Positions 24,078 through 37,037 of a stretch of 64,000 bases of DNA are shown here, one piece after another. The stretch's first letter is position 1. Each line of letters opens with the position of its first letter. Source of the DNA: Moniliophthora roreri. Taxonomy: Eukaryota > Basidiomycota > Agaricomycetes > Agaricales > Marasmiaceae. Location of the stretch: assembly GCA_001466705.2 (NCBI GenBank), contig LATX02000182.1, positions 701,355 to 765,354 of the forward strand. The letters are read 5' to 3'. Made by a program: the position numbers and the translations under genes. The notes under the pieces were generated by a model. The model did not search any database. It had not been told where the DNA came from and was given only the letters and a program-made list of their open reading frames with translations.

Positions 24078-27000
24078 TTATATTCCATTTATACTTCCTG
24101 CTACGCTTTCCACAGCATCTTTCAGTTTAAAGGACTCTCGTGCTACCGTATCATGTTCATCTTCGCAGCATTCCGCAATGAACGTTGCTGTCTCAGCCAC
24201 AAAACCTGGGCGCATCGTCAGATGTATTACATTAGAGTCATTATTTGGATATTTACCGAGCAGTTTTCCACCGTGCGTCTTCCAGAGTGATTCCGATGTC
24301 GACAGAGTAAAGATACGGGTTCCGGCGTCCTCTGACCTCGTGTGCATCAAGATATCCAGATTCACGGACTTGAGTAGGGTATCGTCTGTGACGTGTTCAA
24401 CTGCAGACGACAAGGCTTCTTGGAGAGGGACCTTGGCTTCTGCAATGTTCAGCTTGACACAGACAGGAATCAGACCGACGAGTGAAGGAGTCAGCTGTCG
24501 AATCTTTTCGTCTCTCCAGAAGCCTAGACGAAGTTTTAGCTTGTCAAACTAGAGGGCTCCCAAAGACCACACACCTCCATCATCGCAAGCGATACTCTTC
24601 CCCAAAGTCTCCAAGGTCGCTATAAGGAGCTCCTTGCTGTCCGTTTTAGAGTCGAGGTAACCCTTCAGAACTTCCAAGAACGGAGAAACCAGCATAGACA
24701 TGTATGGAGTCATCAAATTCTGAAGCACTGGTGAGCTTTGATCGTTCTGTTGGCTGGTCACAAGTACCTTGAAGTAGTCTAGGAGACCGCTGTACACCTG
24801 GCAAAATGTCACTTGCCTAGCGAGATCTACAAAGCATGAATCTATGACGCGATTTGAGAGCAGCTCACGTTACATACCACTGCCGCTAACAAATGTCCAA
24901 TCATGGAGACGACGGAAAAGTGGTCTAAATGTTGGCTCATTCAACTTTACGACAAGCTCAACAAAAGCAGATACTGCTAGTTCCTTTGGCTGGTCGGCAT
25001 TTCAATGGACCAAGAAATGAGATCGAAGAATGAATGGCTTACCTTGCCTTTCGCCATGTCCTGGCTCTTGGTGACCTCAAAGGCAGCGAGGAAGACATTG
25101 AACAATGCCCTAAGATGTTCCTGAACGGTCGTCCTAGCAGCATGGCGAACCGACCGCTTCAAGATGTCGAGATAGCCATTCAACACATCCTGCAAGCATT
25201 GACATGAGCGTACAGTCGGACATACAATTCAGCTCTTCCAACCGTTTGGGAAGCTCTCTCGATACCCGACCAAAGGTCACAGACAGTGGGTAAGAGCACC
25301 TTCGCAGGAGCTCTCTTCGTGATCGATTTGACGAGGGCCGCAATGCCGTTTTGAGGCTGCTGAGTGAAATCCAAGAACAGTTTGAAAACTTGACTGATCT
25401 CTACGGCACTCCAGAAAGTGGGAATAGACACCAGAAGACCTTGAAGCAAAGTGACAGTCTCCCTCGCGAGATCTAGCAGATATACAAATTAGGGAATGCT
25501 TCAATAATGGTGTAACAATCCTACCATCTCCGGCGGAACGTAAAGTCGCTACTCCTTGAGCGACGAGTTCACGGAAGAATGGAATGAGACGTGGACCAAG
25601 TTTTTCACTGGAAAAGGTGTGAGTGGCCCGTACAGCTCTCAAAACAAACTCCTTACGGAAGAGATGCCAAAGCAGACATTGCTGCAGTAGCGAGGTCACG
25701 GTCACGTGTCGCCGTAATCATCACTGGAACTAGATTTGTTAAGCAGCTCTCCTCGCCAGAACTCAACGTAGTTCCAATTGCTCTGAGCGCTTTGAAGGCA
25801 GAGACGGCAATCGGCTTCTCCGGATTTTGGGACAATAGTCTCTTCACAGCTTCAACAATCTGCACAACAGCAGTCGTCACCGCTTGTCGGACAGTGCCAG
25901 ATATCCTTGGCAAACGTGAGCTCAAAAGATCCAGAGCTCCCCCTTGGACCTATATAATCGCGTTAGGTGTTTTTGGTTGCCCTGAGCAGGATAGAAGCGG
26001 AACACACCAGTTGATTACCAGAAGATAACATGGATTGTATAGCAGCGATGAAGTCGGTTGCAGATACCACCGTCAGTACTTTATCCATTGCGAAACGCGC
26101 GGTGTTGTTGATTTCTTCAATCTTGGTTTCTGGAGAGGAACCGCCTTGTTTGGTAGCGAGAGTAATGAGTAAAGCAACGAGATCACTCAGGCTATCACCG
26201 TCCTGAGGTACCATATCACTAGGGAAGGCTTTGATTGAGTAAGCTATGAAGGTGACAATAGCTTGAGCACGCCGTCTACACATTATTGCGGGTGCCAGCG
26301 AGTGCTCTTCCGATCTGGAATGAAGATGAGGTTGAGAATGGCACGTAATGCAGGACGGCTTACAGTGAATCGTCGAGGAGAGTGACTTGGGATGTATTTA
26401 CACCGTTTGTGCGGTCCGCCAGACGATCGCTCTCGCGAATCATTTCAACAAGTGCCTAATGCAGGATCAACATGAGCCCACGGGATGAACATGAGACGCA
26501 CAAAGATTTGCAAAGATGGCGAATAATGATGTATGAGCGAAATGGGCAAAGCAAGCGCTGACATGACCTCGTCGGTATTTTGACGAATAACCCTGTTAGT
26601 AGACTTCTCAACTAGCAACAAACACACAGGCGCAAGAAAGTCGGCAGGGCCAAGTACATCAACAAGGTGGGCAAAGAAACTGGGGAGCCGTGCGTCAGTA
26701 CATACGGGTAAGAAAGACTTAAGCACTTACTTTGCTCGCCGATGCCTTGGAATGTGGTTTGCAGCGTCAGTAAAGACACGAAGGAAGTCTCTTGCACCTA
26801 TGTAGAGCTCTAGTCGAGAATTATGACTGCGTTTCAGCGATGATACCATAACAGGAACAATGCTATCGACGGTCTAGGGTGGAGTCAATTGGTGTTTATA
26901 GACGAATTGATGAGCGACTCTCGCCTTCTGGACTACTGCAAAGCTATAGGCATCGTCTCGATGGAACACGTTCGAGCCCATAAATGTGAAGACAGGCATA

Positions 27001-30000
27001 ATATTATGCAGCACAGATTCGGGCGCCAAGCGCGCCAGATTCGCTATCAGGAGCAAAGCCTGGTGGAAAGTCTGAGGATTGTCGGTAACTACAATTCAAG
27101 TTAGAATTCAAAGATATCAACGAGAAGTCAGAAGCACTAACTGCGGATGAGTTCGACGATCACATCTAGCCTTATCGCGTTAGGTGCTAGATTAGGAATT
27201 TCCTGAATGAAGGCGTTTGAGTACTTGTACCTCTGAATCAACGGACACTTTCCCAACCTGGACTTTTCCAGCTGCATTGTCTACAGCGGCCATTAACGAT
27301 TGTTCGATGAAGATGACGTCTGCTCGAGCTGTATTTGAGAATTGCATCACTTTGCTCAATGTTTCCAAAAGGTGAGATATCAGGTCGAACGAGCCTGGAA
27401 GTGACATCGTGCCCATCACTTCCGCTAAAAGGCCGAGTCGCAATATCACGTCGTCTGGCGCGTTGCTTCTTTTCATGTCAGAGGCGAAATAAACGAGAGT
27501 GAGAAGGTGACCTACTCCTCTAATTTCGCCCTTTTGGTTGCCCGTGGTTCGCCTTCAGCAACTTCAGACCGTAATATTTCTAGTAATTGAGTCATGACGA
27601 TGGATTCATCCAGGATGGAAGACAGCAGGGATTTCACATATACATGCTAGAGGCAACTTCAGAGTTTCAAAAGTACGGAGACGAGCGAGCGACGCACTGT
27701 GGCAGATTCTTCAATTGCACCTTGTTCCACCAGCATAAGACAAAGTTCGACCTTCTTTTCGCGTTTCAGTTTGGTGAACAGATTGTTCTTTAGATTGTCC
27801 GCAATGACAGATCTCGTAGAAGCCATTACAGCTGTGTAGGGACGCTGTCAGATCGGTAGCCTGGCTAGTAAACAAACCACGTACCTGATGAAATAGAGGC
27901 TCGAGCCAGTGCTACAAAGATTTCCCACAGGTGTGGTTTCTCGTTCAACTCTTGAGCAACCGATATATCGAAAGAAGCGGCGGTCAATCGAGCTATCTCG
28001 CTCAGATACGAGCCATATAATCGCAATGCGGCGTCCTGCGGAGAGCCTGAAACCAAGGTCTCCATCGTAGGCAGCAAAATCTCCGCCTTTGCCTTGTCGG
28101 GGACATCCGCCACGATGTTGAGTAGGACGCATTGCGCAGACGGCTGAGACATGGCGTTGATGTGTGCGAGCAAATAACAAAGAACATTGTGTTTGTAGCT
28201 GCAAACGAGTGAGCTAAGGTCGGAAAAAGAATCATGCATACACACTTGGACTCTTTCTTCGAGTCTCCTTTCGCTCTGCTGATATGGTCTTTATGGAACA
28301 CGCGGATGTACCCAGCATCGTACAAGAAGTGCTCCACATGATCAGCGAGCGAAGCCATGTACTTCTTGAATTCCTCCTGGGTTAGATACTGGATGGCATC
28401 TAACGAGTATATTGATTAGCTGGTGCTTGTACCAAAGAGAAATGTCGCTCACGATCGCCGCCGCCATAGACCAGGTCAAACGCGTAAACACTCCCAAACT
28501 TCTTCTCCATCGTAGCTCTCTTGATCAGTCCTAGGAGCCCGACTGCCGCCTTCCTCACATCAGCATTGTGGTCACAGCATGCAACGAGAACCGCGGGTAT
28601 GATAGTCTGGAAATCAATTCCGGCACCATCGTCCTCTGCCGCTGCTTCCAAAAAGGCCTGTGCATGGTTGAGTGCCAATCTCTTAAGGGACGAGCTGTCC
28701 TTGACGTTCCGTTGATCTTCGGAGTCTGATAGCCATACACCGGCAAAGAACAACAGCGCATCATTCTTGAGGCTAGCGAAAAGCGCGCTGAGTTGGATTC
28801 TCTTCAAGTCCGCGCTGAGAGTGTTGGATAAACGGTAAACATCTCGAACGAGTTGCGTGTAGCGGTAGCCACGGTCATCGGAATGACGCTAATGAGAAGC
28901 GTAATGAGCAAACCAAGTGAGGGCAGCCAGGTCAGTTGGACGTACTTGGGGCAAAGACGTGATGAAATCCACCACTAGACCATCCGGTGGTGTTACCTCC
29001 GCAATCGTTCTCAAAACAGAAACTTGTATCCAACTCATAGTGGTCTGTTTATTGGGCTTGAGGACAACACTTCGCTCGACATTTCCCAAGCTCTGGAAAA
29101 TAACTTATCAGTCATTTCAATGTCAGTAGGACTAGAATGATTCTTGCCTCAGTCACATCATCTGCAGATTCGTCAATAGACATGATCTGCTCCTCGTTCA
29201 AGGTAGCCAGAACGCGGCGAGCAGCGTCAATCTGATGTTCTCCGGACAGGCGACCAATAAAAGCCTTGGCAATCAAGTAACTGAAAACCCTGACATGAGG
29301 ATTAGAATTATTCAGTTTCTGAACAAGCTTTTCAAGGTGCTCTGTGAAGTCATTGGACGACAAGATGTTCTCTATAATGATAGTTAGCAGATGTTCGTTT
29401 TCATGCACGTAAAGCCTACCTGCAATGCGAGCAGCCAGCAGCGTGTTGACCTTGACCATCTTCTCCACCGAGTCGCCTTCACCTTCATTGTCCTCATTAG
29501 TCGTAGCTTTTCTGGCTTCATCACATCCTTTCAACAACTCTTTCACGGCCAAAGAACCCTTCAAACGACTCAGACATTGAATCACGATATCCCAAACCAA
29601 GTCAGCTGTATGTTGCCTCGGTTTTGAGTACAACAAGAATGGGAAGAACAGGTTATGGAACGCATCCGAAATGATATTTTCTTTTTCCTTATCTCCATCA
29701 ATCTTCGCGAAAAATCGATCAGCGAGAAACCCGAGATGGAGCTTGAGTATGGCACGTTTTGGTTTGGCTATACTGCTAAGAGTAGCGTTGACATTGTCGA
29801 TGTATAATTGAGGGCGCTGCAGGGCGACTTGAAGGAGGATAGCTGGGTTCGAGTTGTAGAGGACTTCAAGAACGGTTTGGCTTGTGTCTTGGATACGCGA
29901 GAGGATGGCGGAGTGTAACGAGTGCTATAAAAAAGAGGAGTCAACATAAGGCTTGCTTATGGATATTAGAGTGCGACTTACCACTTCAGATTCCGCTGCA

Positions 30001-31652
30001 TCAGATACAGTTTCCAGCAACGTCTTGACAGCATTTGCACGCAGTTTTTCGTCGGCATTACTCGAGCCAACAATGGCGTCGATGCTTTCGGAAGTATTTT
30101 TCGGCGAAGTGTAACCCTATATGAGAGCGCTTAGTACAATGTGGAATATACAACGTAACCAGTAATTTACCATTGTAAGCGTAATTGTGAGCTGTTCAAT
30201 GCTGATCTTGAGAGTCTCATCTTCCTTCTGGCTGAATTCATCGGCAACTGCACGGTATACAGCTGGATGTCGTTGGAGAATATCATGCAAAAGCTGTTTA
30301 GGTAATTCCGAAGGTTCAGCCGCAACTGCTTGCCCGAGCAGGAGAGCTGTTAAACGGTGCAAGATTATTTGATGAACACTCAGTGTAGATATGAGGATCT
30401 CAGCGAATTCGATCGCAGAAGCATCTTTCAGTCTGGTAATCGCCGGTCAGCTACGTCCAGGTTCAGATTTAGATTTCAGAAGCACATACCTTCGCACCAG
30501 ACCGCTTAATAACGGTATAATGAGTTTTTCGGAACCTTCCCAACCTAAGGCTTCCCGGATCTCCTGGTTGATATTCTTAACACGTAAAAACGTCTTGACG
30601 GTGCTACTCGGCAGCTCATCCAATATCTCTTGAGGCTCGCAGACAGATATAAGAGCGTTCACGAGCTGTGTGACGCTGACCTGGTGTGCGCGAGAGATCA
30701 TCGCAACGAGAAAGGCTTTTAGGGCAGCCGGCGTGAGACTGCATTTGTGAGACAGTGTCGCTATGAGGATATAGCTTCCGAGCTAAGCAAATGTGAATCA
30801 TTCATCCTGAAGATGACTAGACTGGTAAACATACGATAGCTTCCTTCGGGGACTCGATTTGAAGAGGATCGACCAAGGCCGCTAGCAAATACGCCAGAGT
30901 CCCTTCGTCGAGTGATTTACTCCGTGTAATGAAGTCACATAGAGTTGCAGCATTAAATGCAATCAAAGTGCGATGTGCTCGTTCCTCTTTGATAGCGTTT
31001 GGTAACAGGGAGGCGATGAATCTTGCTGCGACCGTGTTCTTCGTCATCTCTGAGACTAAAGCGATCCTCGGAACACTCTGAGCGGCCGATTTGAAAGGAA
31101 GTAGGAAGCTCCATGTCGTATTCGGTCTGAAGGGAATATGTCAATGAAAACGAGAAACAAATAAGAGGATTGTAACACGCACTTGATGTGCAAGATGGTA
31201 TTCATCTTTGCAAAATGCGGAGTTTCATGGTAAGGAAGAAACAGCGCAAGAATATCCTCCACGTTAAACTCGTTTATCCTGAACCTCCTCACCAACCACT
31301 CTATGACCTTCCCCGTCGGTGCCTCCATCAAATACGGCCCCAACGCCTGCAAAAATGAGGATATACTCGCATCCAGCTCCGAGTTCGCCTCAGCCGTAAG
31401 AAGAGTTCTGTCGGTAGATTTTGCAGAGTGCGAAAACAACGCGTCTTCGTAGGTTCCCAACGTTGGATTCAACGAGACCAGTTGTAGAAAACCGTTCACG
31501 GCTAAAGCATATAGGGAATCCAGGTCGTACTGGTCGGCATCCTTTCCAGTGAACAGATAAGATTCTGTCGGTTTTCTACGCGATCTGTCGACAAGCAGAG
31601 AAGAATTGAGAGAAGCATTTTGGGCCAATTGAGCCGCAAGGCTCGAAACCAT
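24078..31652 (-). CDS. UTP10: U3 snoRNA-associated HEAT-repeat protein UTP10 (HEATR1 family)
   Basis: Large nucleolar scaffold of the t-UTP/UTP-A complex, needed for rDNA transcription and for processing of pre-18S rRNA in the small-subunit processome. ATG 31652 (an upstream TTG is not needed) gives [18 protein letters not shown], then the family N-terminal block with [16 protein letters not shown] and [10 protein letters not shown]. The body is almost entirely helical HEAT-type repeats. The C-terminal region (BP28CT-like, roughly 24,500-26,000) leads to the typical end [17 protein letters not shown], then [19 protein letters not shown] and [11 protein letters not shown] 51-nt intron interrupts KLLG/GFVAET near 24,260. 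About twenty or more short introns split the gene; about 2,000 residues are coded, the family length. HEAT-rich GCN1 was considered, but the N- and C-terminal blocks are those of UTP10. Confidence 0.88.
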
Positions 31653-32219
31653 CGCTGCAGGCGTCAAAGTGGAGGAAAAAAGTTGCCGGCGGCAAGTAAA
31701 AATAGCACTGCCACTGATTAGTCACGTGGATTTACTTGCAGGCTGGCTCTCAACCAGGCTTTGGACTGACGGTTTCACCAGCTCTCAGATCTCAGACATA
31801 GGCAGAGGTCAAATCTGTAATTGTTGGATCAATGCATTATCTGTTACGCAGCAAGCTCTTGATTTACAATCCTCGACAGGGCAGTTAGATTCATGGAGCC
31901 GTCGGCCAATCCTTGTCAAGTTGGCAGCAAAACATGTCGAAAACGTAGACATCGTCAGGTGGAAAGGTACATTAGCATAAGGGGACAGACAGCACATCAT
32001 ATCTCTACAGGGCAACAAGCATGATTATACATTTTGAGTAAATGAACCGTCCGTGCTTCCAATCATCGAGTACCAACAGCACGAAGCAAACCGACCAAAC
32101 AGTCTATGAACGACAATGCAAATGAAAAATTATGCGACCCAAACCTAGGCAAAAGTTCCTGTGAAATCAACAATAAGATGAAGCCGTCATAGCAAAAAAG
32201 CTGCTCACCTTTTGCCGTT
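31653..32219. other. Intergenic between UTP10 and F-box gene
   Basis: Contains the UTP10 promoter and the 3' end of the F-box gene. No gene supported; the plus-strand frame 31,669-31,980 has no recognisable features. Confidence 0.45.
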
Positions 32220-34080
32220 CTACTTCTTGGCTTTCACCTTCTGCTTTGATCCGATTGAGATATTTACCTTCATGCCAGAGTTCCGTAATCGCTTGACCCG
32301 CTTCACATCCAAATGCTCTTTCCCCCCAATCAGCTTGAGATAAACGGAGCGCAAAGTCGCTGTGCGAGATTCGAGCATTAACTCGAATGAATGATCCTCC
32401 CAATCCTCGAGTGTCTCGATGGTGAGGTGCTCCAAGTTCGGTAGTAGATGGGCAGTGTCGGTTCGCTGATCGGATGCCAGGGGAGATGGTGTAGGAGGTC
32501 GGCGTTTGCACGTCAACATGTCCATGAAGTGTCTTCTGAAAGACTCATAGATCTCGTCTTCCAAGGGGTCGTGCGGAGGTTCTTTGATCGTTAGTCTGGT
32601 CAACACTGGCGTGTGCTGTAATAACTCGATCAATTCACGGTCGGAAAAGGGAATGTGATGAAGATCGAGCGCCTGCAAAGATGCTTTGGAACGAAGAAGG
32701 AAGAAGTTGATAGCAGCAAGGAGGCTTCCGTCGGAATCCTCTTCTTCAGTGAACCCGGGATCGTAGGGAAAGTAGCCTTTATGGGCGTCTGATACGAGGG
32801 AAAGTGAAGATATCGATGGGCAAGTGATAGCACCGAGAATCCTACAAAAACTGAGGAATGGCATGTACCCCGAGCCAACGGTATGCGTAGAGACGACGAG
32901 AGTGAGGGATTGAAGATTTGGGCGGACACGTGGGTAGGGAAAGATAGCCCTATATTGCAGGCCACATTCGAGCAAGGCTTCGTAACCGAGAAAATGGTCT
33001 GCCAGGGTGACCTTTTGAATCATTGATTCCATGGCATCCATTACCTCGTAATCGATGAGTTCCGCTGGAAAGCAGGCTATGAAGTATGTAGGTTCAACGG
33101 CCGCAGGAACGATGAACTTGGCCGAGGTAAGATTAGTGCATAGGTCCAGAAGCAGCACCGCTGCAGTAGAGGTGACCTTGACGTCAAGATGAGTGAGTTG
33201 CGCAAAGGGGAGAGGAGAATCGACAAGGATGTGTGGGGATATGTAGCGAGTCCGATGAAGTAGTCGTAGTACACGAAGCGATGGTGACAGGGAAGCGGAG
33301 AGAGACTGAAGAACGCTCCAAAATGACTCCGCGGACATAATCTTCACGTCAACGTCCAGATTATGAATATGAGATGATCCACTTTCGAGGATTTCGCGAA
33401 GGAAGCCCGGTGTAAATGTATCGTCTATGCACCTATACTGAATCTTCAGGTGACGCAATCGATGGGCCTGCTCTTTCAGCATGAACAGAAACATTTGTGC
33501 GCTGCCAAACAGAGCCACCCTATTCTCCTGCTTTAGGATGACATCCAACGTCAGAGGACAGTTGTTCGATCGCCTCAAGATTGCTTCGACTCGGTCCCAT
33601 GTATCCACCTCCGTTTCATCATCGAGGTCCATGGTCAGCGGCACGACAGCCCAAATTTCTGGAATACCCAGAGACACCACCCTCCAGTAACTGCATACAG
33701 AGGCGATCTTCCACGACATTTGACCCGGCTTCGAGCTGGACTGGACGGCAAGCGTAAATATTTCGGAAAGGATTTCGCATGGGATTTTCCGTATCGGAGC
33801 GAATAGTGAGAGACACTCGTCAAGCCTGGTCTTCAGGCTGTCGACAATTTGGTTAACGTATGTTGCATCGGCAGTAGAGATATCTCTTCCGGAACGTAGC
33901 AGGGAGTGCACGCGCAATCTTTGGATGTCGACATCGATATACTGTAACGATGGAAAGTTTGAGCTGAGATAAAGGCATCAGTAAAAGAAATCTTTATCAG
34001 ACGGTGGGCTCACCTTTTCTCCTTGAACATCGTCGGGGTCAAAATGACTGTTGAAAAGATCGCGACGCGTACAAAGCTGT
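32220..34080 (-). CDS. F-box/LRR protein
   Basis: Putative substrate receptor of an SCF ubiquitin ligase, from a family hugely expanded in Agaricomycetes. The main exon runs from 33941 to the stop at 32220. It shows the F-box core, APIRKIPCEILSEIFTLA, then WKIASVCSYWRVVSLGIPEI with the invariant Trp, then LRR-like stretches (HLKIQYR, LRVLRLLHRTRY, LTHLDVKV, LQSLTLVV, LQALDLHHIPF, LTRLTIKEPP) and a basic end, KQKVKAKK. An upstream exon ends at 34014 (HFDPDDVQGEK before GTGAGC) and joins in frame to YIDVDIQRLRVHS. That exon is open back to about 34,080, but I cannot place its start codon. The substrate is unknown. Confidence 0.75.
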
Positions 34081-34450
34081 CACATAAAAATGACGCTGTG
34101 ACGCCGTGAGTGGCCCATATCCACGCTTTCAGCATGCCGGCAAACCTAAAACGCCGACAACCATCATGCATCATGATCTGCCCACAACTACTGTATCTAC
34201 CACTATTGAGTCTTAGGAATCTATCCATCACATTAACCAGTCACCATGCAACGTTGTAACCCATAACCCAAGCATGTGTCGATCTAGCACGCAGTGTGGG
34301 AATTAATGCATCTGGAATCCAGTGCTGAGCGCACAAGCCTCAGTTTCGTTCTTCACATCTTGCCCATCATCATCTCTGTTGAGTCTTCACCTCACCCATG
34401 TTCACCACTTGTATCTGGTCATACTGAGTGGTAGATTATGAGTGTGGAAT
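34081..34450. other. Intergenic, divergent F-box / seven-helix gene
   Basis: Shared upstream region of two divergent genes. An ATG at 34438 matches the start of the other seven-helix copy but runs into TAA after seven codons; the usable ATG is 34451. Confidence 0.4.
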
Positions 34451-35753
34451 ATGTCTCTTAACCTTCGATCTTCGATTCCCGCTAGCTCCCCATCTTATCG
34501 AGGCTCTGGAGTCCTAATTCCACTATTCATCACTGCACACACCTTCGTTTGGATTGGTTCAACCATAGTTCTTCTCACAGTCTTTCTATCCTCGAGAATA
34601 TATCGACATCCTACGTGGACCAACCTCAACCTGAGCTGGATATTGGCTTGTTTTTCGTTTTCATGTTTGTACGTTACACCATGGCCGATGTCCATCGCAC
34701 ATTATAGGGGACTAAGTATCTTTTTACTAGGTTCACTACTGGTCAGTTGTACAACCCCCGACCAAGTTTTCCCGTATGTTTGGTTCAAGCTTCCGCTATC
34801 TATTCCGTCCCGTCGCTGTATGTGAACAGCCTCTGCATTACTGGGGGCCTACTAACAGAATCGCGAAACAGAACGTCAGGAGCGACATTGGCTGTAGCAA
34901 TTTCTGTAAGACGCCATGTAACTTATCTTTACCGCGCCTTTTCATGGTCTTCGTAGTTGTTCTTGCGGATTCGTAACACCGGAACTCGGAGGAGGGAAAT
35001 TGATCCACAGGTACAAAGAACGAGGACACTTGCTGTGAATGCCGCGTCTATCGGTCAAGTTCATCCAAAATTGAAAACCTTTGTAGCTTGTCCTGACTCC
35101 GTATATCCTGCCAACGATCATCTTTTTTGGGGTGTTGATTGTACGTGGATTTTCAAACCCCTCACTGATTCTAATGCAATGAAACCAGTTTGGACTTCAA
35201 CACAAAGACCAAGTCACTCTCGCAGACAACTGGATGGTCTGTGGTCTGAAAAATCCAGTATTGTGCGTATCGGACTCCTTTCGATAGTGTTCAAAAATGT
35301 TGAAATCGCTTCGCCTTCTTTAGCGGCAGGGCTACTGACCTTCTCGTTGCAGCCATAATGGTGCCGACAGTTACTATTGGACTCTGGACCATCATATACT
35401 TGTATCGCAGTACTGCGGCATCACTTGGAAGGAAGATCATCCACCTTCTGGCCAAGCTCGGCATATTCACCTTATTTGGGATTTTTGGCACTATGTATGT
35501 TTAGCCTTCCCTTCGACCTAGGTGTGCGCAGCTTACATGAAACAGCGTTAGCTCTATATTTTCTTTCGTTCGTTTTGCAGGCGTCTGGCAGAGCGCCATC
35601 GCAAATGTCTTGCTTGCTTTGCGTGAGTCCATTATGATCTTCTTTTGGAGGCTGTCGGACGATTAATCGTGCTCAAATGCAGCTCCGCTATCGTACATTT
35701 TCCTCTTTGGTTTGCAAAAGGTCCGTAATCAACTGAAGAATGCTTTGTCGTGA
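34451..35753 (+). CDS. Seven-helix membrane protein, inverted paralogue with shortened tail
   Basis: Second copy of the membrane protein at 7,248-8,675, in the opposite orientation. The pieces line up one by one: SPSYRGSGVLIPLFITAHTF, YRHPTWTNLNLSWILACFSF, FTTGQLYNPRP, VCLVQASAIYSVPSL, TSGATLAVAIS, DQVTLADNWMVCGLKNPV, DLLVAAIMVPTVTIGLWTII, LLAKLGIFTLFGIFGTM, WQSAIANVLLAL, PPLSYIFLFGLQKVRN. Intron positions are conserved. Two differences stand out. The homologous start at 34438 is followed by a stop, so translation must begin at 34451. At about 35,750 a one-base loss relative to the other copy creates TGA, which removes the charged tail that still aligns in DNA for about 60 bases beyond. It may be functional with a short tail or an early pseudogene. 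Confidence 0.65.
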
Positions 35754-36230
35754 AGCTAAACTCTTGCCCCAAGGATATCCTACTTGTATGGGCATTTTGG
35801 AGGCGTCAGGAAGAAGATAACTTCCAACGAGTGGGATTGAGGGGAAATATATCGAAGGGACCAGTGAAAGAACAAGAACGAGTATGAGACGCATAAGAGC
35901 AAATATAATGCACAGTGATTGAACTATCAATGACCGTCAAATGTGAGACTAGACGTGCAGTGCTGAGGCGGATGTTTTATACGCGCGAATTAGCCGTAGC
36001 AGTCAAAATTGAACTTGACATTATGACACTTCCATTGAAATTGTGCTCCAAGTGGCTGTTGAGCAGACAGATTCCTCACGTGGTGGAGGCGGTGACGCGC
36101 AGCTGAGTGCGTGGAACTGACGTCAACGTCAGTGCGTTCCGCATAAATACACGTTGACCAGAACTACCATATCCCCCACAAATCTCCTCAATCCATACCA
36201 CAGGAATCCCTCATTCACCTATACTCCACC
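35754..36230. other. Intergenic with remnant tail of the seven-helix copy
   Basis: The first 60 or so bases still resemble the cytoplasmic-tail coding sequence of the 7.2-8.7 kb paralogue but lie after the new stop. The rest is the BAP31-like gene's promoter region, with a pyrimidine/CA-rich leader from about 36,160. Confidence 0.5.
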
Positions 36231-37037
36231 ATGACGATCTATTATACTCTCACATTTCTCCTTCTCGCCGCAGAAATGACCACATTCTGCGTGCTCGTAG
36301 CTCCTCTCCCATATAAGGTTCGAAGAGGCCTCTTCAGGTTCCTGAGCGAAAGTAAGCTGGTCGGAAAGGTGGCTTATGCGCTAAAGATTAGTTTCATGTA
36401 AGCTTTTGCCCGCTCTTGTTTTGAAAGGCATTATGATTTGGTTTTGTCGTATGCCTCGTGCCCTCGTGCTGTTGCTAATCCTCGGCTCCGTAGATTTGTC
36501 GCAATTCTCTTTTTCGATGCTCTTCAACGCATGTTCCGTATTACTGCTGAATCCGAGATGGCGCGGAGTGGTGGAGGTGCCGGAGGTGTCGGTGACGTGC
36601 GGACAGAAACCAATTTGGCAGCGAGGAAGTTCTAGTGAGTGCTTCTGCAAGTATATCTTACCGAAGAGTGACAAATATTACCTTTCAGCGCTCAACGAAA
36701 CACCTATCTAACCGGTTTCACTCTCTTTCTCTCATTGGTCCTCACTCGCACGTTCTACATCACTCTGGACCTGATCCATGTCCAGGAGGAGTACGCAAAG
36801 ATCAAAGATTCTGGAGCTACCAAGGGTGTGTTAATTCTTCTGTTTGACTGTGGTCTAGCTTCTGAATACCACGTTCTAGGCAAAGAGAGCCCCGAATATG
36901 CAGCTCTCAAGCGTGACTTTGACACCCTCAAGAACCAAGCCAAATCTCAGGCTGAGGAGTATGACCGCTTGTCGGACAGATATAACAAGCTGGCTGGTGA
37001 GCAGGGCAAAACAGGAAAGGACAAGAAAGGGCTGTAA
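36231..37037 (+). CDS. BAP31/Yet-type ER transport protein
   Basis: ER membrane protein of the BAP31 family (yeast Yet1/Yet3), thought to help sorting and quality control of membrane proteins. Exons: 36231-36397, 36494-36634, 36689 to about 36,825, and about 36,881-37,037. Helix 1 is YTLTFLLLAAEMTTFCVLVA, followed by PYKVRRGLFRFLSES; helix 2 is ALKISFIFVAILFFDALQRM; helix 3 lies in YLTGFTLFLSLVLTRTFYI. A coiled-coil cytosolic tail follows (ESPEYAALKRDFDTLKNQAK). The last four residues are K-K-G-L, a dilysine ER-retrieval signal as expected for the family. It is convergent with the peroxidase gene. Confidence 0.88.

Noticed and set aside
24078..31652. GCN1 as the identity of the long HEAT gene
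   Set aside because: The N-terminal [19 protein letters not shown] block and the C-terminal [24 protein letters not shown] block are those of UTP10/HEATR1.
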